Shown here: positions 48,318 to 57,897 of the stretch, piece by piece | Numbering within the stretch: position 1 is the stretch's first letter | Layout: each line of letters starts with the position of its first letter | Assembly (NCBI GenBank): GCA_016708785.1 | Contig: JADJFC010000002.1 | Span: 186,001-250,000 of the forward strand | Direction: 5' to 3' | DNA: 64,000 nucleotides | Source: Bacteroidota bacterium | GTDB lineage: Bacteria > Bacteroidota > Bacteroidia > AKYH767-A > 2013-40CM-41-45 | Notes under the pieces: model-generated | The model's database searches: none | What the model saw: the letters and a program-made list of their open reading frames with translations, nothing else | Told to the model about the DNA's origin: nothing | Translations under genes and position numbers: made by a program

Positions 48318-50597
48318 GTGCCTGATGATATGAAAAACATAGACAGCTCTAATCATTTACGCGGACAATCGATTTACCTCGACGATATTCCTCTCCTTAC
48401 AGGAACGCTTTTCGCCGTTGCATTCGATTCTCCTATCGCTCATGGTGTGATCACAAAACTTGATCTTACTGAAGCACTAGATTCAGAAGGTGTCGTTCGC
48501 ATTTTTACTGCGAAAGATATTCCCGGTGAAAATCAAATTGGCGGTATCATTCCTGATGAACCGTTGATCGCCGATCATCATGTTCATTTCTGCGGAATGC
48601 CTGTTGCATTGGTTGTTGCTGAGTCTGATGAATTGGCTCGAATGGCTGTGAAAAAGATCAAAGTTGAAATTTCTCCTTTGCCTATTATTACTGATCCGCG
48701 TGAAGCGCAACAGAAAGGTGAGCTAATTGTTCAACCCCGGACTTTTACATTGGGAAATTCTGCAGATGCATTTGAAAATTGTGTGCATGTATTCGAAGGA
48801 AAAGTAGATTCAAACGGACAAGAACATTTATACATAGAAACTCAAGGTGCTTATACTGTGCCGATGGAGAATGGTGCGATCAAAATCTATTCATCCACAC
48901 AAGGACCAACTGCTGTTCAACGTGCATGTGCGAAAGTACTTGGTCTGCCAATGCACATGCTGGAAGTTGATGTGACACGTTTGGGCGGTGGATTTGGAGG
49001 CAAAGAAGATCAGGCCAATACGTGGGCGGCTTTATGTGCAATGGCTACATATCATTTGAAACGTCCGGTGAAATATTCTTTGCATCGTATGGAAGACATG
49101 CGAATGACAGGTAAGCGACATCCATATTCATCCGATTACAAAATTGGTCTTGATAAAGATCTGAAAATTGTAGCCTATGAAGCTACGTTCTTTCAGAATG
49201 CAGGAGCAGCAGCAGATCTTTCTCCGGCTGTATTGGAACGTACACTTTTTCATTGTACAAATTCGTACTTCGTTCCGAATGTAAAAGCGACTGCTTATAG
49301 TTGCCGTACAAATCTTCCCCCGAATACTGCCTTCCGCGGATTTGGCGGGCCGCAAGAAATGTTTGTAATTGAAAGTGCAATCGCTCATGCTGCTGATGAA
49401 TTGGGCATTCATCCGTCTGAAATCCAGAAACGAAATCTGATCCGTACCGGTGATGAATATCCATACGGACAAATAGCAGTTAGCGAAGCCACTGAATGTT
49501 GGGAGAAAGCAGAAAAACTATTCGACTTTGAAAAAGCGAAAAAGGATGTAGCGAAATTCAATTCTGAAAATCATTTATACAAAAAGGGAATTGCTTTAAT
49601 GCCAATTTCATTCGGTATCAGTTTTACGAAAACATTAATGAATCAGGCTCGTTCCCTTGTGCATGTTTATACAGATGGGAGCGTGAACATTAGTACCGGT
49701 GCTGTTGAAATGGGGCAGGGGGTGAATACAAAGATCTTGCAAGTTGCAGCACAAGTGTTTTCCATCAATCCTGATTCGATACGTGTAAATTCGACTAACA
49801 CATTCCGCATTGCCAATACTTCTCCATCTGCTGCATCTGCAACAGCCGATCTTAATGGTCGTGCAACGCAAATTGCTTGTGAAGCGATATTGAATCGTTT
49901 GAAGGATGTAGCTGCAATAGAGTTGAACGTTGCAGCTGAAAAGATCTCTTTGAAAGATCAATGCGTGCTAATAGATGGTATTAAAAGTGCAATGGACTGG
50001 AAGCAGTTAGTAATGGCTGCTTTTTTACGACGAGTAAGTTTATCGGAGCACGGCCATTATGCTACTCCTGAAATTCATTTCGATCCAAAAAAAGAAAAAG
50101 GACATCCTTTTGCTTATCATGTTTATGGTTCAGCAATCGTAACTGCAACGATCGATTGTCTCCGTGGTACCTATGAATTCGATTCTGTAAATGTCGTCCA
50201 TGATTTCGGGTCGTCAATGAATGTCATCATCGACCGCGGACAAGTAGAAGGCGGAATTGTTCAAGGGATTGGCTGGATGACAATGGAAGAAGTGATCTAT
50301 GACAAAGAAGGTAGATTAAGAAGCAATGCATTGTCAACCTATAAAGTTCCCGATGTGTATTCTGTCCCTAAAGAGATCAACATCGATTTCCTCCAGACAA
50401 GTAAAGACAACCTCGCCATTTTCCGCTCCAAAGCCGTTGGCGAACCGCCATTGATGTATGGCATCGGTGCATTCTTCGCATTGCGCGAAGCGATCAAATC
50501 ATTCAATCCCGAAGTAAAGACTGCATTTGATTCGCCGATGACGCCGGAGAAGGTGTTGATGGCTCTGCATTCGAGGAAATTAAAAATGAATAATTAA
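48318..50597 (+). CDS. xdhB: Xanthine dehydrogenase molybdenum-binding subunit XdhB
   Basis: 759 residues. An N-terminal aldehyde-oxidase/xanthine-dehydrogenase a/b hammerhead domain (LRGQSIYLDDIPLL) precedes the molybdopterin domain with GGGFGGKEDQA, the substrate-site Arg in PPNTAFRGFGGPQ, GAVEMGQGVNTKI, and the catalytic Glu in KAVGEPPLMYG. The start is GTG 48318 or ATG 48330 (MKNIDSSNH); the second looks more natural. xdhC, the insertion chaperone, is 9 kb away at 59316. The alpha/beta hydrolase gene begins 1 bp after this stop codon. Confidence 0.93.
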   Translation: MPDDMKNIDSSNHLRGQSIYLDDIPLLTGTLFAVAFDSPIAHGVITKLDLTEALDSEGVVRIFTAKDIPGENQIGGIIPDEPLIADHHVHFCGMPVALVVAESDELARMAVKKIKVEISPLPIITDPREAQQKGELIVQPRTFTLGNSADAFENCVHVFEGKVDSNGQEHLYIETQGAYTVPMENGAIKIYSSTQGPTAVQRACAKVLGLPMHMLEVDVTRLGGGFGGKEDQANTWAALCAMATYHLKRPVKYSLHRMEDMRMTGKRHPYSSDYKIGLDKDLKIVAYEATFFQNAGAAADLSPAVLERTLFHCTNSYFVPNVKATAYSCRTNLPPNTAFRGFGGPQEMFVIESAIAHAADELGIHPSEIQKRNLIRTGDEYPYGQIAVSEATECWEKAEKLFDFEKAKKDVAKFNSENHLYKKGIALMPISFGISFTKTLMNQARSLVHVYTDGSVNISTGAVEMGQGVNTKILQVAAQVFSINPDSIRVNSTNTFRIANTSPSAASATADLNGRATQIACEAILNRLKDVAAIELNVAAEKISLKDQCVLIDGIKSAMDWKQLVMAAFLRRVSLSEHGHYATPEIHFDPKKEKGHPFAYHVYGSAIVTATIDCLRGTYEFDSVNVVHDFGSSMNVIIDRGQVEGGIVQGIGWMTMEEVIYDKEGRLRSNALSTYKVPDVYSVPKEINIDFLQTSKDNLAIFRSKAVGEPPLMYGIGAFFALREAIKSFNPEVKTAFDSPMTPEKVLMALHSRKLKMNN

Positions 50598-50598
50598 C

Positions 50599-51284
50599 AT
50601 GGAGAACCTTCTTCTCCTTCACGGTGCAATAGGCTCAATAGATCAGTTTAATTCTCTTTCAAGTGAATTAAAATCAGAATTCAATCTCTGCACTTTCAAC
50701 TTCCCCGGTCACGGTGGTGAACCAATTCCTGAAACCGGTTTTTCAATTCAATTGTTTGCTGAAGCGACCATCGCATTCATGGATAAAAACAAACTCGAGA
50801 AGGTATCGATCTTTGGTTATAGCATGGGAGGGTATGTTGCATTGTATTTTGCGAAGTATTTTCCTGATCGTGTAGAAAAGGTCATCACTCTGGCAACTAA
50901 ATTTCATTGGGATGAATTGACTGCGCAAAAGAAGTGAAAATGCTGGATGCCGACAAGATCGAAGCTAAAATTCCTGCTTTCGCTACTGAATTGCAAAAGA
51001 GACATCCTCCGGTAGATTGGAGATCTGTATTGAATCATACAAGTGAAATGCTTTTAGAAATGGGAAAAGATAATCCTCTCAAGCGCGAAGATTATTCAAC
51101 AATCAAAACGCCTGCATTAATACTCCTTGGCGACAATGATAAAATGGTAACATTGGAAGAAACAATTGCAGTCAATGAGCTGCTTCCAAATTCGCGACTC
51201 GAAATTCTTGCTAATACTTCGCATCCTTTGGAGCAAGTTGATGCTGAAATGCTAGCATCCTATATTCGGGATTTTAATATCTAG
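50599..51284 (+). CDS. Alpha/beta hydrolase, frameshifted
   Basis: Pieces 50599-50937 and 50934-51284 form one ~228-residue hydrolase. Oxyanion-hole region LLLHGAIGSIDQF, nucleophile elbow GYSMGGYV (Ser), acid in LLGDNDKMV, His in NTSHPLEQVD: a full catalytic triad once joined. At ~50925 a base is lost in GCGCAAAAGAAG; the corrected frame reads AKEVKMLDADKIEAK. It begins 1 bp after xdhB, so it is almost certainly translationally coupled. The substrate is unknown. RutD-like or esterase roles are possible, and its coupling to xdh suggests a nucleobase-derived substrate. Confidence 0.8.
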
Positions 51285-51310
51285 TATTTCCGTGATCCAT
51301 GTGTTTTTTT

Positions 51311-51398
51311 CTCCCGCAGATTTACGCAGAATACGCAGAAAAGCCGCAGAAAGACTCTGTGTTTCTCTATTTTTTTTCTTTGTGCCCTCTGTGTTAAA
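51311..51398. repeat. CGCAGA and CTCTGTG short-word repeat cluster
   Basis: CGCAGATTTA CGCAGAATA CGCAGAAAAGC CGCAGAAAGA is followed by CTCTGTG words (51353 and ~51388), which are partly complementary. It lies between the convergent hydrolase and histidine-kinase genes, and is related in sequence to the element at 19934. Confidence 0.6.
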
Positions 51399-51410
51399 AA
51401 AAACTCAGCA

Positions 51411-52819
51411 TCAAGCTACCATTCTGCCTTCGTTAATCAAATTAGCCTTGACCACATGCGGTATACTAAAACTAAACCTGGTCCCTTCTCCCAAAGTTGA
51501 GCGCAACCAAATCTTTCCATTTCTCTGCTCAACTATCTTCTTCGCTACCGAAAGCCCAACACCCATTGATTCATGTTCATCGCGACGACTCAACGTCTGA
51601 AAAAGCACGAAAATCTTTTCATGGTATTGCTCTTCAATCCCCGGACCATTATCTTCAATGTGAATGATCGTTTCGCATCATTCACTTCCGTACTGATCAT
51701 TATTGCAACATGGTCTTTGTCATTGAAGCGAATCGCATTGTCAATGATATTCGATAAAACACGACGCAATTTTAATTCTTCCATTCTGACTTTTGGCATT
51801 CCTGCCTGAATCATAAAAGATGGCGTTTTGCCATTGTGTTCGATTGCTATAAAGTCTTCAACGATGTCGTTCAAATCTACTTCTGTGATTTCGGATTCAG
51901 GTTTCTCTGATTTTGTATATTCTAAAAGTCCGTTCAATAATTGCTCCATGCGACTAACACGCTGCTTGATTATATTGAAATTAGTTTGAACATCCGCCGG
52001 AAGTTTGCCTTCCATGTCTTCTTCAATCATTGCAGTTAACCAGGCTACAGCACGTAATGGTGATTTCAAATCGTGCGATGCAATAGATACAAATTTTTCC
52101 AACTCTTTATTCGTCTTCTCCAATCCATGTGAATAGGCATTCAGTAACTTGTTCTTATTCTTTAACTCCGAATTCTTTTTGGCCAACGTGTCACGTGATT
52201 TTGTTATGCTCTGAATTACGACGTTCTTTCCGGATTGCATGTAAGCAGCAAGTACGGAAATTAAGAATGCTGACAGAATTCCATTTGTAAGAAAATCTTG
52301 ACTGATCAGCCCTTCGTCATTTTTAAACATAGCAAAAGAAGTGAGATTGGTAAAGCGACTAATGATGAACATGTAGACAAAATGCGCAACCACTCCAATA
52401 GTGAAATATTGTCCGGATTTTTTTCCGAGCAACATATAGGCATACAAAATGATTACAGCCCAGAAGAGTGAACCGCCTGTCATGATTCCACCGCAAGTGT
52501 AAGCAACGCAATGCACCAGACAAAATGCTGCAACCATCATTATACGATAATGTCTTTGTAATTTCTCAGCGTTTTTCGTCATGAAGAAATTCGTCGTCAT
52601 GATGATTCCTTGCAGTAAAATCAAAAATGGTAGCGGTCCCGGATCAGGAATTGTGATCATCATTTGAGAAAAGATCCCTATGCAAACCAATGCACCTGTA
52701 AATGAAAAGATGCGATAAAGAATAAATCTTTGTCTGGCAATTACATCGTCTTCCGGCATTTGTTGTAATACCGCCTGACCTGATAGTACTCTGGTAATTT
52801 TATTCATAAACTCGGGCAA
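51411..52819 (-). CDS. Membrane-bound sensor histidine kinase, frameshifted near the ATP-binding lid
   Basis: Pieces 51590-52819 and 51411-51608 form one ~468-residue kinase. About six N-terminal transmembrane helices (residues ~30-185), a coiled-coil linker, the HisKA H-box FVSIASHDLKSPLRAVAWL, N-box VLSNIIDNAIRFND, and after frame correction the G1 box IEDNGPGIEEQYHEKIFVLF and G2 box GVGLSVAKKIVEQRNGKI. One base is missing at ~51675. No response regulator is adjacent, so its partner is unknown. It sits within the purine island between xdhAB and puuD and could sense the status of that pathway, but nothing in the sequence proves this. Confidence 0.85.
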
Positions 52820-52940
52820 ATGCCTATGGTGTGTTTAGTCTTATATGACTTAGTACGCTATAGGTTTCCGGGGCAGGCCTAAACTGTAAGAAATAGGTGT
52901 TTTTCGTTGAAATTTGGTAGGGTGGAAATGCTGATTTTTT

Positions 52941-52982
52941 AAACACAGAGTTCAATAGAGAAAAACAGACATAGAGAAATAT
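52941..52982. repeat. Short CAGAG/ATAGAG word cluster
   Basis: ACACAGAG TTCAATAGAG AAAAACAGA CATAGAGAAAT is a degenerate short-period repeat, complementary in type to CTCTGTG words at ~51355. It lies upstream of the histidine kinase and downstream of puuD. Confidence 0.45.
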
Positions 52983-53048
52983 TACGGAATAGATCATAAT
53001 TTAAAATTAATTAAACATTTTAAAAATACTCAAAAACGTCATTATTCA

Positions 53049-54451
53049 TTATTCATTTTTAGAGCCCTGCGCAATCCACCTCCCAATAATCTCCCTCTCT
53101 TCAACGGTCATCCCCGTCTTATTTCCCAGAGGCATCGACTGCGTATTAATAGCGCGTAACATGATCTTGTCAGTCATCTTATGGATCTGATCGTAATTGT
53201 CGAACATGACTCCATTCGGCGCAACTAATTGAACATCGTCTGTAGGTTTTGACGAATGACATTGATTGCAACGTTGCTTGAAGATCTGTTGAACTTCGCT
53301 GAATTGAACAGGAGTATTGTTCTTCGAATCAAATTTGGCCGGCGCAGTTACGATGATCAATGCTATGATTGCAATCGTCGCAAATGGAATCATCCATACT
53401 GCTTTTTGCCCTTTCTCATGCAAATTGATGAAATGTCGAACTGCCACACTTGCAATCGTAAGACCGGCAAGAATTGCCCAATTCCATGCATGTCCGAATG
53501 TCACCGGAAAGTGATTGCTGATCATAATAAAAATCACAGGCAAGGTGATGTAGTTATTATGCAGCGAACGCAGTCCTGCCATTTTTCCTAACTCAGGATT
53601 CAATGGTCGACCTTCTGTTGCCGCAGCGACTAATTCTTTCTGCGATGGAATGATGGTGAAGAATACATTTCCTGCCATGATCGTTCCTAATAGCGCGCCG
53701 ACATGCATAAATGCCGCACGACCACTCAGAAATTTGCTCAATACAAATCCATAAATAACAACGATGATAAATCCGATGATAGCAAAAGCTTTTTTCTTAT
53801 GTACCAAAGGTGATTTGCAAAGCAAGTCATAAATGATCCATCCGCTAACCATGCTTCCAATACCTATCATGATTGCTGTTCCGGAACTGATATTCCGTAC
53901 TGCCGGATCGATCATGTACGATTTTGCATTCATGTAATACACGATATTCAACAATACAAATCCGGAAAGCCACGTGAAGTAGGCTTCGTATTTGAACCAG
54001 TGAAGTTTCTTTGGTAAGACACCGGGTGCAGTTTTATATTTTCTACATAATAAAATCCGCCGCCATGTATTGCCCATAAATTTCCGGCTAATTCATCGCG
54101 TAAATTTTCTGTTCTGTTCAGACTATTCTCCAGGAAGATGAAATAAAATGAAGCACCAATCCATGCAATTCCAAATACGACATGAATCCATCGCACAAGC
54201 AAATTCATCCAATCCATGATGTGCGCCTCCATACTGCTACCTGCAAGAAATTGTCCGCCAATAAATATTCCCACAGCTACGAATAGCAATGTAAATAGGG
54301 TAGTGCGACTTTGTTTCAACAATGCTTTCGCCGCTGAAATTTCATCACTCGATTTCGCATTCTTACTTAAAATGTTCATGCCGGAATTAAGCGCAACGAT
54401 TGCAATCAAAATCAGTAGCGCAATTCCTATCGAAAAATAAATTGGAGACAT
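53049..54451 (-). CDS. puuD: Membrane cytochrome-c urate oxidase PuuD, frameshifted
   Basis: Pieces 53948-54451 and 53049-54077 form one ~467-residue protein. An N-terminal integral-membrane urate oxidase domain (PF06181 type, about eight helices; WIHVVFGIAWIGASFYFIFLE, FMHVGALLGTIMAGNVFF, LRSHNNY-like LRSLHNNYITLPV) is joined to a C-terminal cytochrome c with the haem motif CNQCH and a possible axial Met in SMPLGNKTGM. The break at ~54038 is in an A run: the corrected frame reads FYYVEKYKTAPGVLPKKLHW. It would convert urate to 5-hydroxyisourate and pass electrons to the respiratory chain, replacing soluble uricase. No other urate oxidase is in the window. Urate from XdhAB is the substrate and HIU hydrolase (56021) the next step. 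Confidence 0.88.
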
Positions 54452-54477
54452 ATGGATAAAATAGTGTAGTTGAATTG

Positions 54478-55905
54478 TTATTTACGTCGGCCAAGTAAGA
54501 TTCTGTAGAACGAGCGACTGCGAATTTCATCGATGGATAAACCTGTTACTAAAGCTTCTTTTTCCGTGATCGCTCCGCAGTTCAATGCCTTCAGGAAGTA
54601 ATTCAAAAGACCTTGTCCGGTTGCCGCATCGTCAAATACATCACCTGATAATGTCGCTTGCGCTGCTTTGTCAACGAAATTTTTCAACCGTATCGCTGCA
54701 TCTTCGTAGCTTTCTAAGAAGAAAGTGTACGTCGCTGCATAACGCATTGGCAATTGCGCCGGATTCAAATCCCACCCCTGATAAAATCCATTGATCAATG
54801 AATGCATGGTATGTCCATACCCAAGTTTCCAGGCTTGATGTACAACTTTTCTGTTTTCTATTTCCTGATCGAGCGTCAGATTGTCTCCTCTGTGCGGACC
54901 AACAGGCATTACATTCGTTGCGCCATCGGAAAGCATGATACCTGTTCCTCCTAATGCAACACGTGTCATGTGATGTGCAAAATCGCAAACAGGATGATCC
55001 ATTGTCTGGTATTTTGCTGTTATGTTACATGATGCAGTATAGTCATATGTTCCAAAGTGAGCAGCGATGCATCTTCCTTTTCCTGCTCTTATCAATCCAA
55101 GCAAAGGATTTTTTCCATCTTCATCCATTACAGCTTGCGTGGCTTCGACCATCATTTCCATCTTCAAAATGCCTGCACTAAGTCCATGAACTTTTTCCAA
55201 TGCTTCGAATAATTTCACCAATGCTTCAATCTGTTGTGGAATGGTTACTTTAGGTAACATCACAACAAAATTCTCCGGAATTTTATTCCCTGAATTTTCA
55301 AGTAGGGTAGTAATGAAGATATCGAGCGTACGAATTCCTCTCGCCTTCAGATCTTCTGTAAATGGTTTTATACGAATGCCAATAAAGGGAGAAACAGTTT
55401 TGTCTTTCATCCCTTTGGCTAATTCTTTTGCAGCATTTACTGCTGTTTCATCTTCTTCTGCATCCGGACGATTTCCAAAACCATCTTCAAAATCAATTCT
55501 GAAATCTTCAACTGCTTCTCGTTCTAATTTTGCAATAACTTTTTTGTAAACAGTATAAGGAAGCCATGCATTTTCATTTTTCCGCTCTGAGTCAGACATT
55601 TTATCCAGTCTGCTTTCAAACGCATTAATTTCAGCAACAGTAGTCGGAAGCGATTCATGTCCTGTTAATTCTAAAACTTTGGCAAGCACAGAAAAATTAG
55701 GCGCATTTGTTTTAAAACTTTTCAAAGCGATTTGACCCATTTTAACCGTCGTGTCCGATTTAAAAAGATTCGCGCCGCCGTAGACAGTATGCACCGGCTG
55801 CCGCTCCGAATTTTCCCCCGGATACACCTTTTGAAATGCCAGATTCGCTATCTGCAGTTCATTCAATACACTTTCTTTTGCTTCTGTTGGAATGGATAAT
55901 TTCAT
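54478..55905 (-). CDS. CitE/HpcH-like lyase superfamily protein (DUF6986 type)
   Basis: 475 residues with a TIM-barrel lyase pattern: RIDFEDGFGNRPDAEED, VVMLPKVTIPQQIEAL, LKMEMMVEATQAVMD and AAHFGTYDYTAS carry the acidic metal-binding residues expected for the HpcH/HpaI-CitE group. It lies between puuD and uraH in the same direction (26 bp after puuD's start side, ~115 bp from uraH) and is therefore probably part of the urate operon. Its reaction is not known to me. Because allantoin breakdown ends in glyoxylate and CitE relatives include malate- and citramalate-type enzymes, glyoxylate handling is a reasonable guess, not a finding. Confidence 0.7.
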   Translation of the reverse strand: MKLSIPTEAKESVLNELQIANLAFQKVYPGENSERQPVHTVYGGANLFKSDTTVKMGQIALKSFKTNAPNFSVLAKVLELTGHESLPTTVAEINAFESRLDKMSDSERKNENAWLPYTVYKKVIAKLEREAVEDFRIDFEDGFGNRPDAEEDETAVNAAKELAKGMKDKTVSPFIGIRIKPFTEDLKARGIRTLDIFITTLLENSGNKIPENFVVMLPKVTIPQQIEALVKLFEALEKVHGLSAGILKMEMMVEATQAVMDEDGKNPLLGLIRAGKGRCIAAHFGTYDYTASCNITAKYQTMDHPVCDFAHHMTRVALGGTGIMLSDGATNVMPVGPHRGDNLTLDQEIENRKVVHQAWKLGYGHTMHSLINGFYQGWDLNPAQLPMRYAATYTFFLESYEDAAIRLKNFVDKAAQATLSGDVFDDAATGQGLLNYFLKALNCGAITEKEALVTGLSIDEIRSRSFYRILLGRRK

Positions 55906-55921
55906 TAGTTGATTTTTATTA

Positions 55922-56018
55922 AATTTCGTAAATTGTGAATTGTGAATGGTGAATCGTAAATTGTGAATCGAAGCCGAGAATTACGAATTACGATTTACGA
56001 CTCCCGATTCACGTTTTC
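55922..56018. repeat. Heptad-repeat palindrome (GAATTGT/GAATTAC type)
   Basis: Period-7 words AAATTGT GAATTGT GAATGGT GAATCGT AAATTGT GAATCGA, then AATTACG AATTACG ATTTACG ACTCCCG ATTCACG. The second block is the approximate inverse of the first. It fills the gap between the uraH stop (56021) and the CitE-like gene start (55905). Confidence 0.85.
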
Positions 56019-56020
56019 CA

Positions 56021-56359
56021 TCAGCTGCCGCGGTACGTTGAATACCCAAACGGATTCAACAACAAAGGCACATGATAATGCCTATCCTCACTCACTTCAA
56101 ATTCTACTATCACTTTCGGATAAAAACTTATTACATTTTGTTTCTCAAAATACGGTTTCACTTCGAAGACCATTCTGTAAATGCCAAAGCTAAGCTTGAC
56201 GTCTTTTGCAAGTAAATCTGCAATTCGGCCATCTTCATTCGTAATTCCTGTACCTAGAAGTTTCCATTCGTTACCTGATTTTTCTTCAAGTGTAATTTGA
56301 ATACCCTTCGCCGGCTTTCCAATTGATGTATCTAAAACGTGTGTCGTTATCTGGCTCAT
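56021..56359 (-). CDS. uraH: 5-hydroxyisourate hydrolase (transthyretin-like)
   Basis: 112 residues. N-terminal THVLDTSIGKPAKG carries the active-site His, the middle has the conserved Arg and a HYHVPLLLNPFGYSTYRGS end: the diagnostic YRGS C-terminal tetrapeptide of HIU hydrolases. Hydrolyses the PuuD product to OHCU. Its ATG overlaps the stop of uraD by 4 bp (ATGA type), so the two are translationally coupled. No signal peptide, hence cytoplasmic. Confidence 0.95.
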   Translation of the reverse strand: MSQITTHVLDTSIGKPAKGIQITLEEKSGNEWKLLGTGITNEDGRIADLLAKDVKLSFGIYRMVFEVKPYFEKQNVISFYPKVIVEFEVSEDRHYHVPLLLNPFGYSTYRGS

Positions 56360-56874
56360 GAAAATAATTTGTCTATCCGTAAATGAGTGATTTTATTTTG
56401 TTCTCTGGCTGCAATTTTTAATTCTGCTTCCGGAGAATTCGGTAATCGTTTTTTCAATAGCTCCAGCATTTCCTGCGCAGACTTACCTGTTGCGCAAACA
56501 ATAAAGATATAGCCGAATTTCTTCTCGTATTCTGAATTGCCTGCAGCCAATTCATTGAGTACATCCACACTCGCACCACCCACTCCGGATTGTTCTGCAC
56601 TTGCCCATTCTTTTGTTGCGAATTTTTTCTCCAAAGATTTCACATCTCCGATCTTCGGATGGTGGGTGAAGGCTTCTTTCCAGTCTTTTTCTTCTGCAGA
56701 AATCCAGACCGTGTCTGACGTAACTTTCAAATCATCCGAAGAAGCAAATGGCCGATTGTCTACAAGTTTTGTCGCCCAGTATGTACAACCGCAACATTTG
56801 AAAATTTCCGCTTTCGCATCTTCTGTGCTTAGCTGATTGAATTCTTTTATTGTCATCTTATGATTTCTTTCCAA
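56356..56874 (-). CDS. uraD: 2-oxo-4-hydroxy-4-carboxy-5-ureidoimidazoline (OHCU) decarboxylase
   Basis: 172 residues. FNQLSTEDAKAEIFKCCG start, active-site His in HHPKIGDV, conserved Glu/Ser region WASAEQSGV, and GYIFIVCATGKSAQEMLELLKKRL with NSPEAELKIAAREQNKITHLR at the end, as in UraD. Decarboxylates OHCU to S-allantoin. Overlaps uraH by 4 bp and the allantoicase gene by 17 bp. In that overlap two apparent starts exist (MERNHKMTIKEF); MTIKEF, six codons in, would remove most of the overlap. Confidence 0.95.
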   Translation of the reverse strand: MERNHKMTIKEFNQLSTEDAKAEIFKCCGCTYWATKLVDNRPFASSDDLKVTSDTVWISAEEKDWKEAFTHHPKIGDVKSLEKKFATKEWASAEQSGVGGASVDVLNELAAGNSEYEKKFGYIFIVCATGKSAQEMLELLKKRLPNSPEAELKIAAREQNKITHLRIDKLFS

Positions 56875-57865
56875 AGACTCTCATTCTGCTGATACCGCCA
56901 TCAGGGAAGATCGTGAGTCTTAAATGTGTGAATGGTCCTTTACTTGATAATTGATCGAAATAATGTTCGTGATCTGCTTGCAGTTTTGTTTGTGGTAATA
57001 CTGTTGTCCAATTAATGTCGCCAGATTTCAATTTATCTTCATCGGCAATGTCTATAATACATCCTTCAATCAGACAGCTGTCCGGATAATTTCCTTTGAA
57101 GTGACACGTGTCTACTAATAATTTGTCAATAGTTCCTTTATGCGCTAATCTCACAATAACCCAGTCTTTGTTATTCGGTGTTCGATTTCTTTTCGTTTCC
57201 CATCCGTCACCCATATTCACTCCGCGCCCCGGCATGATCAAATTATCCATATGTGAGAAGAACATGTCATTGCACAAGATTGAACGTGCTCCATTAATTG
57301 CTGCTGCCAGATCAATTTCCTGATCTGATTTTACCAGTGACCAGTTCTTGCTGACTTCACCATAAACTTTCAATCGAGCTACACCGCCATCCGGATAAAT
57401 ATGTAAACGAATATGAGTATATGGAAAGTTGTCCTTTATTTCATAGAAATTCTGGCTGCCGGGATTTAATGGTGACTTTCCCAAAATTTCTTTCCATGCG
57501 AATTTGTCGTTCAGCACATCCTCATCATTTCCGCCTAAAGAATTGCATGCTTCGATTGATGCAAAAGGTGGGTGATTTCCAAGAAAGAAATTAGTGTCAA
57601 TATCTACTCCTGAAATTTTACCTTCTGTAGCTAAGCGAATAACACACCAATCATGTCCGGGAACACGCTTACGACGAGATTCCCATCCGTCCATCCATTT
57701 TCCACGGTCAGTGTATTTATCTGCAATGAATATTCCTCTGCCGGGTTTTAGTAGATTTTCTTTCTCTGCAAAAAAATCATCCGTACAATAAAGTGCCTTG
57801 CCGCCTAATCGCTCTGCTGCCAGATCGATCATTTTTGTAAATGCAGGTGCAATAATTTCAGTCAT
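56858..57865 (-). CDS. alc: Allantoicase
   Basis: 335 residues, made of two homologous jelly-roll halves. Each carries the family block: MDGWESRRKRVPGHDW near residue 58 and GDGWETKRNRTPNNKDW near residue 221, and each half ends with an FPYTHIRLHIYPDGG or PFTHLRLTIFPDGG motif. Hydrolyses allantoate to ureidoglycolate and urea. Flanked by uraD (overlap) and allantoinase (32 bp). The following enzyme, ureidoglycolate lyase, is not in the window. Confidence 0.95.
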   Translation of the reverse strand: MTEIIAPAFTKMIDLAAERLGGKALYCTDDFFAEKENLLKPGRGIFIADKYTDRGKWMDGWESRRKRVPGHDWCVIRLATEGKISGVDIDTNFFLGNHPPFASIEACNSLGGNDEDVLNDKFAWKEILGKSPLNPGSQNFYEIKDNFPYTHIRLHIYPDGGVARLKVYGEVSKNWSLVKSDQEIDLAAAINGARSILCNDMFFSHMDNLIMPGRGVNMGDGWETKRNRTPNNKDWVIVRLAHKGTIDKLLVDTCHFKGNYPDSCLIEGCIIDIADEDKLKSGDINWTTVLPQTKLQADHEHYFDQLSSKGPFTHLRLTIFPDGGISRMRVFGKKS

Positions 57866-57897
57866 ATTTGGTAATAGTTCTATAGGTCGTAAATGTC

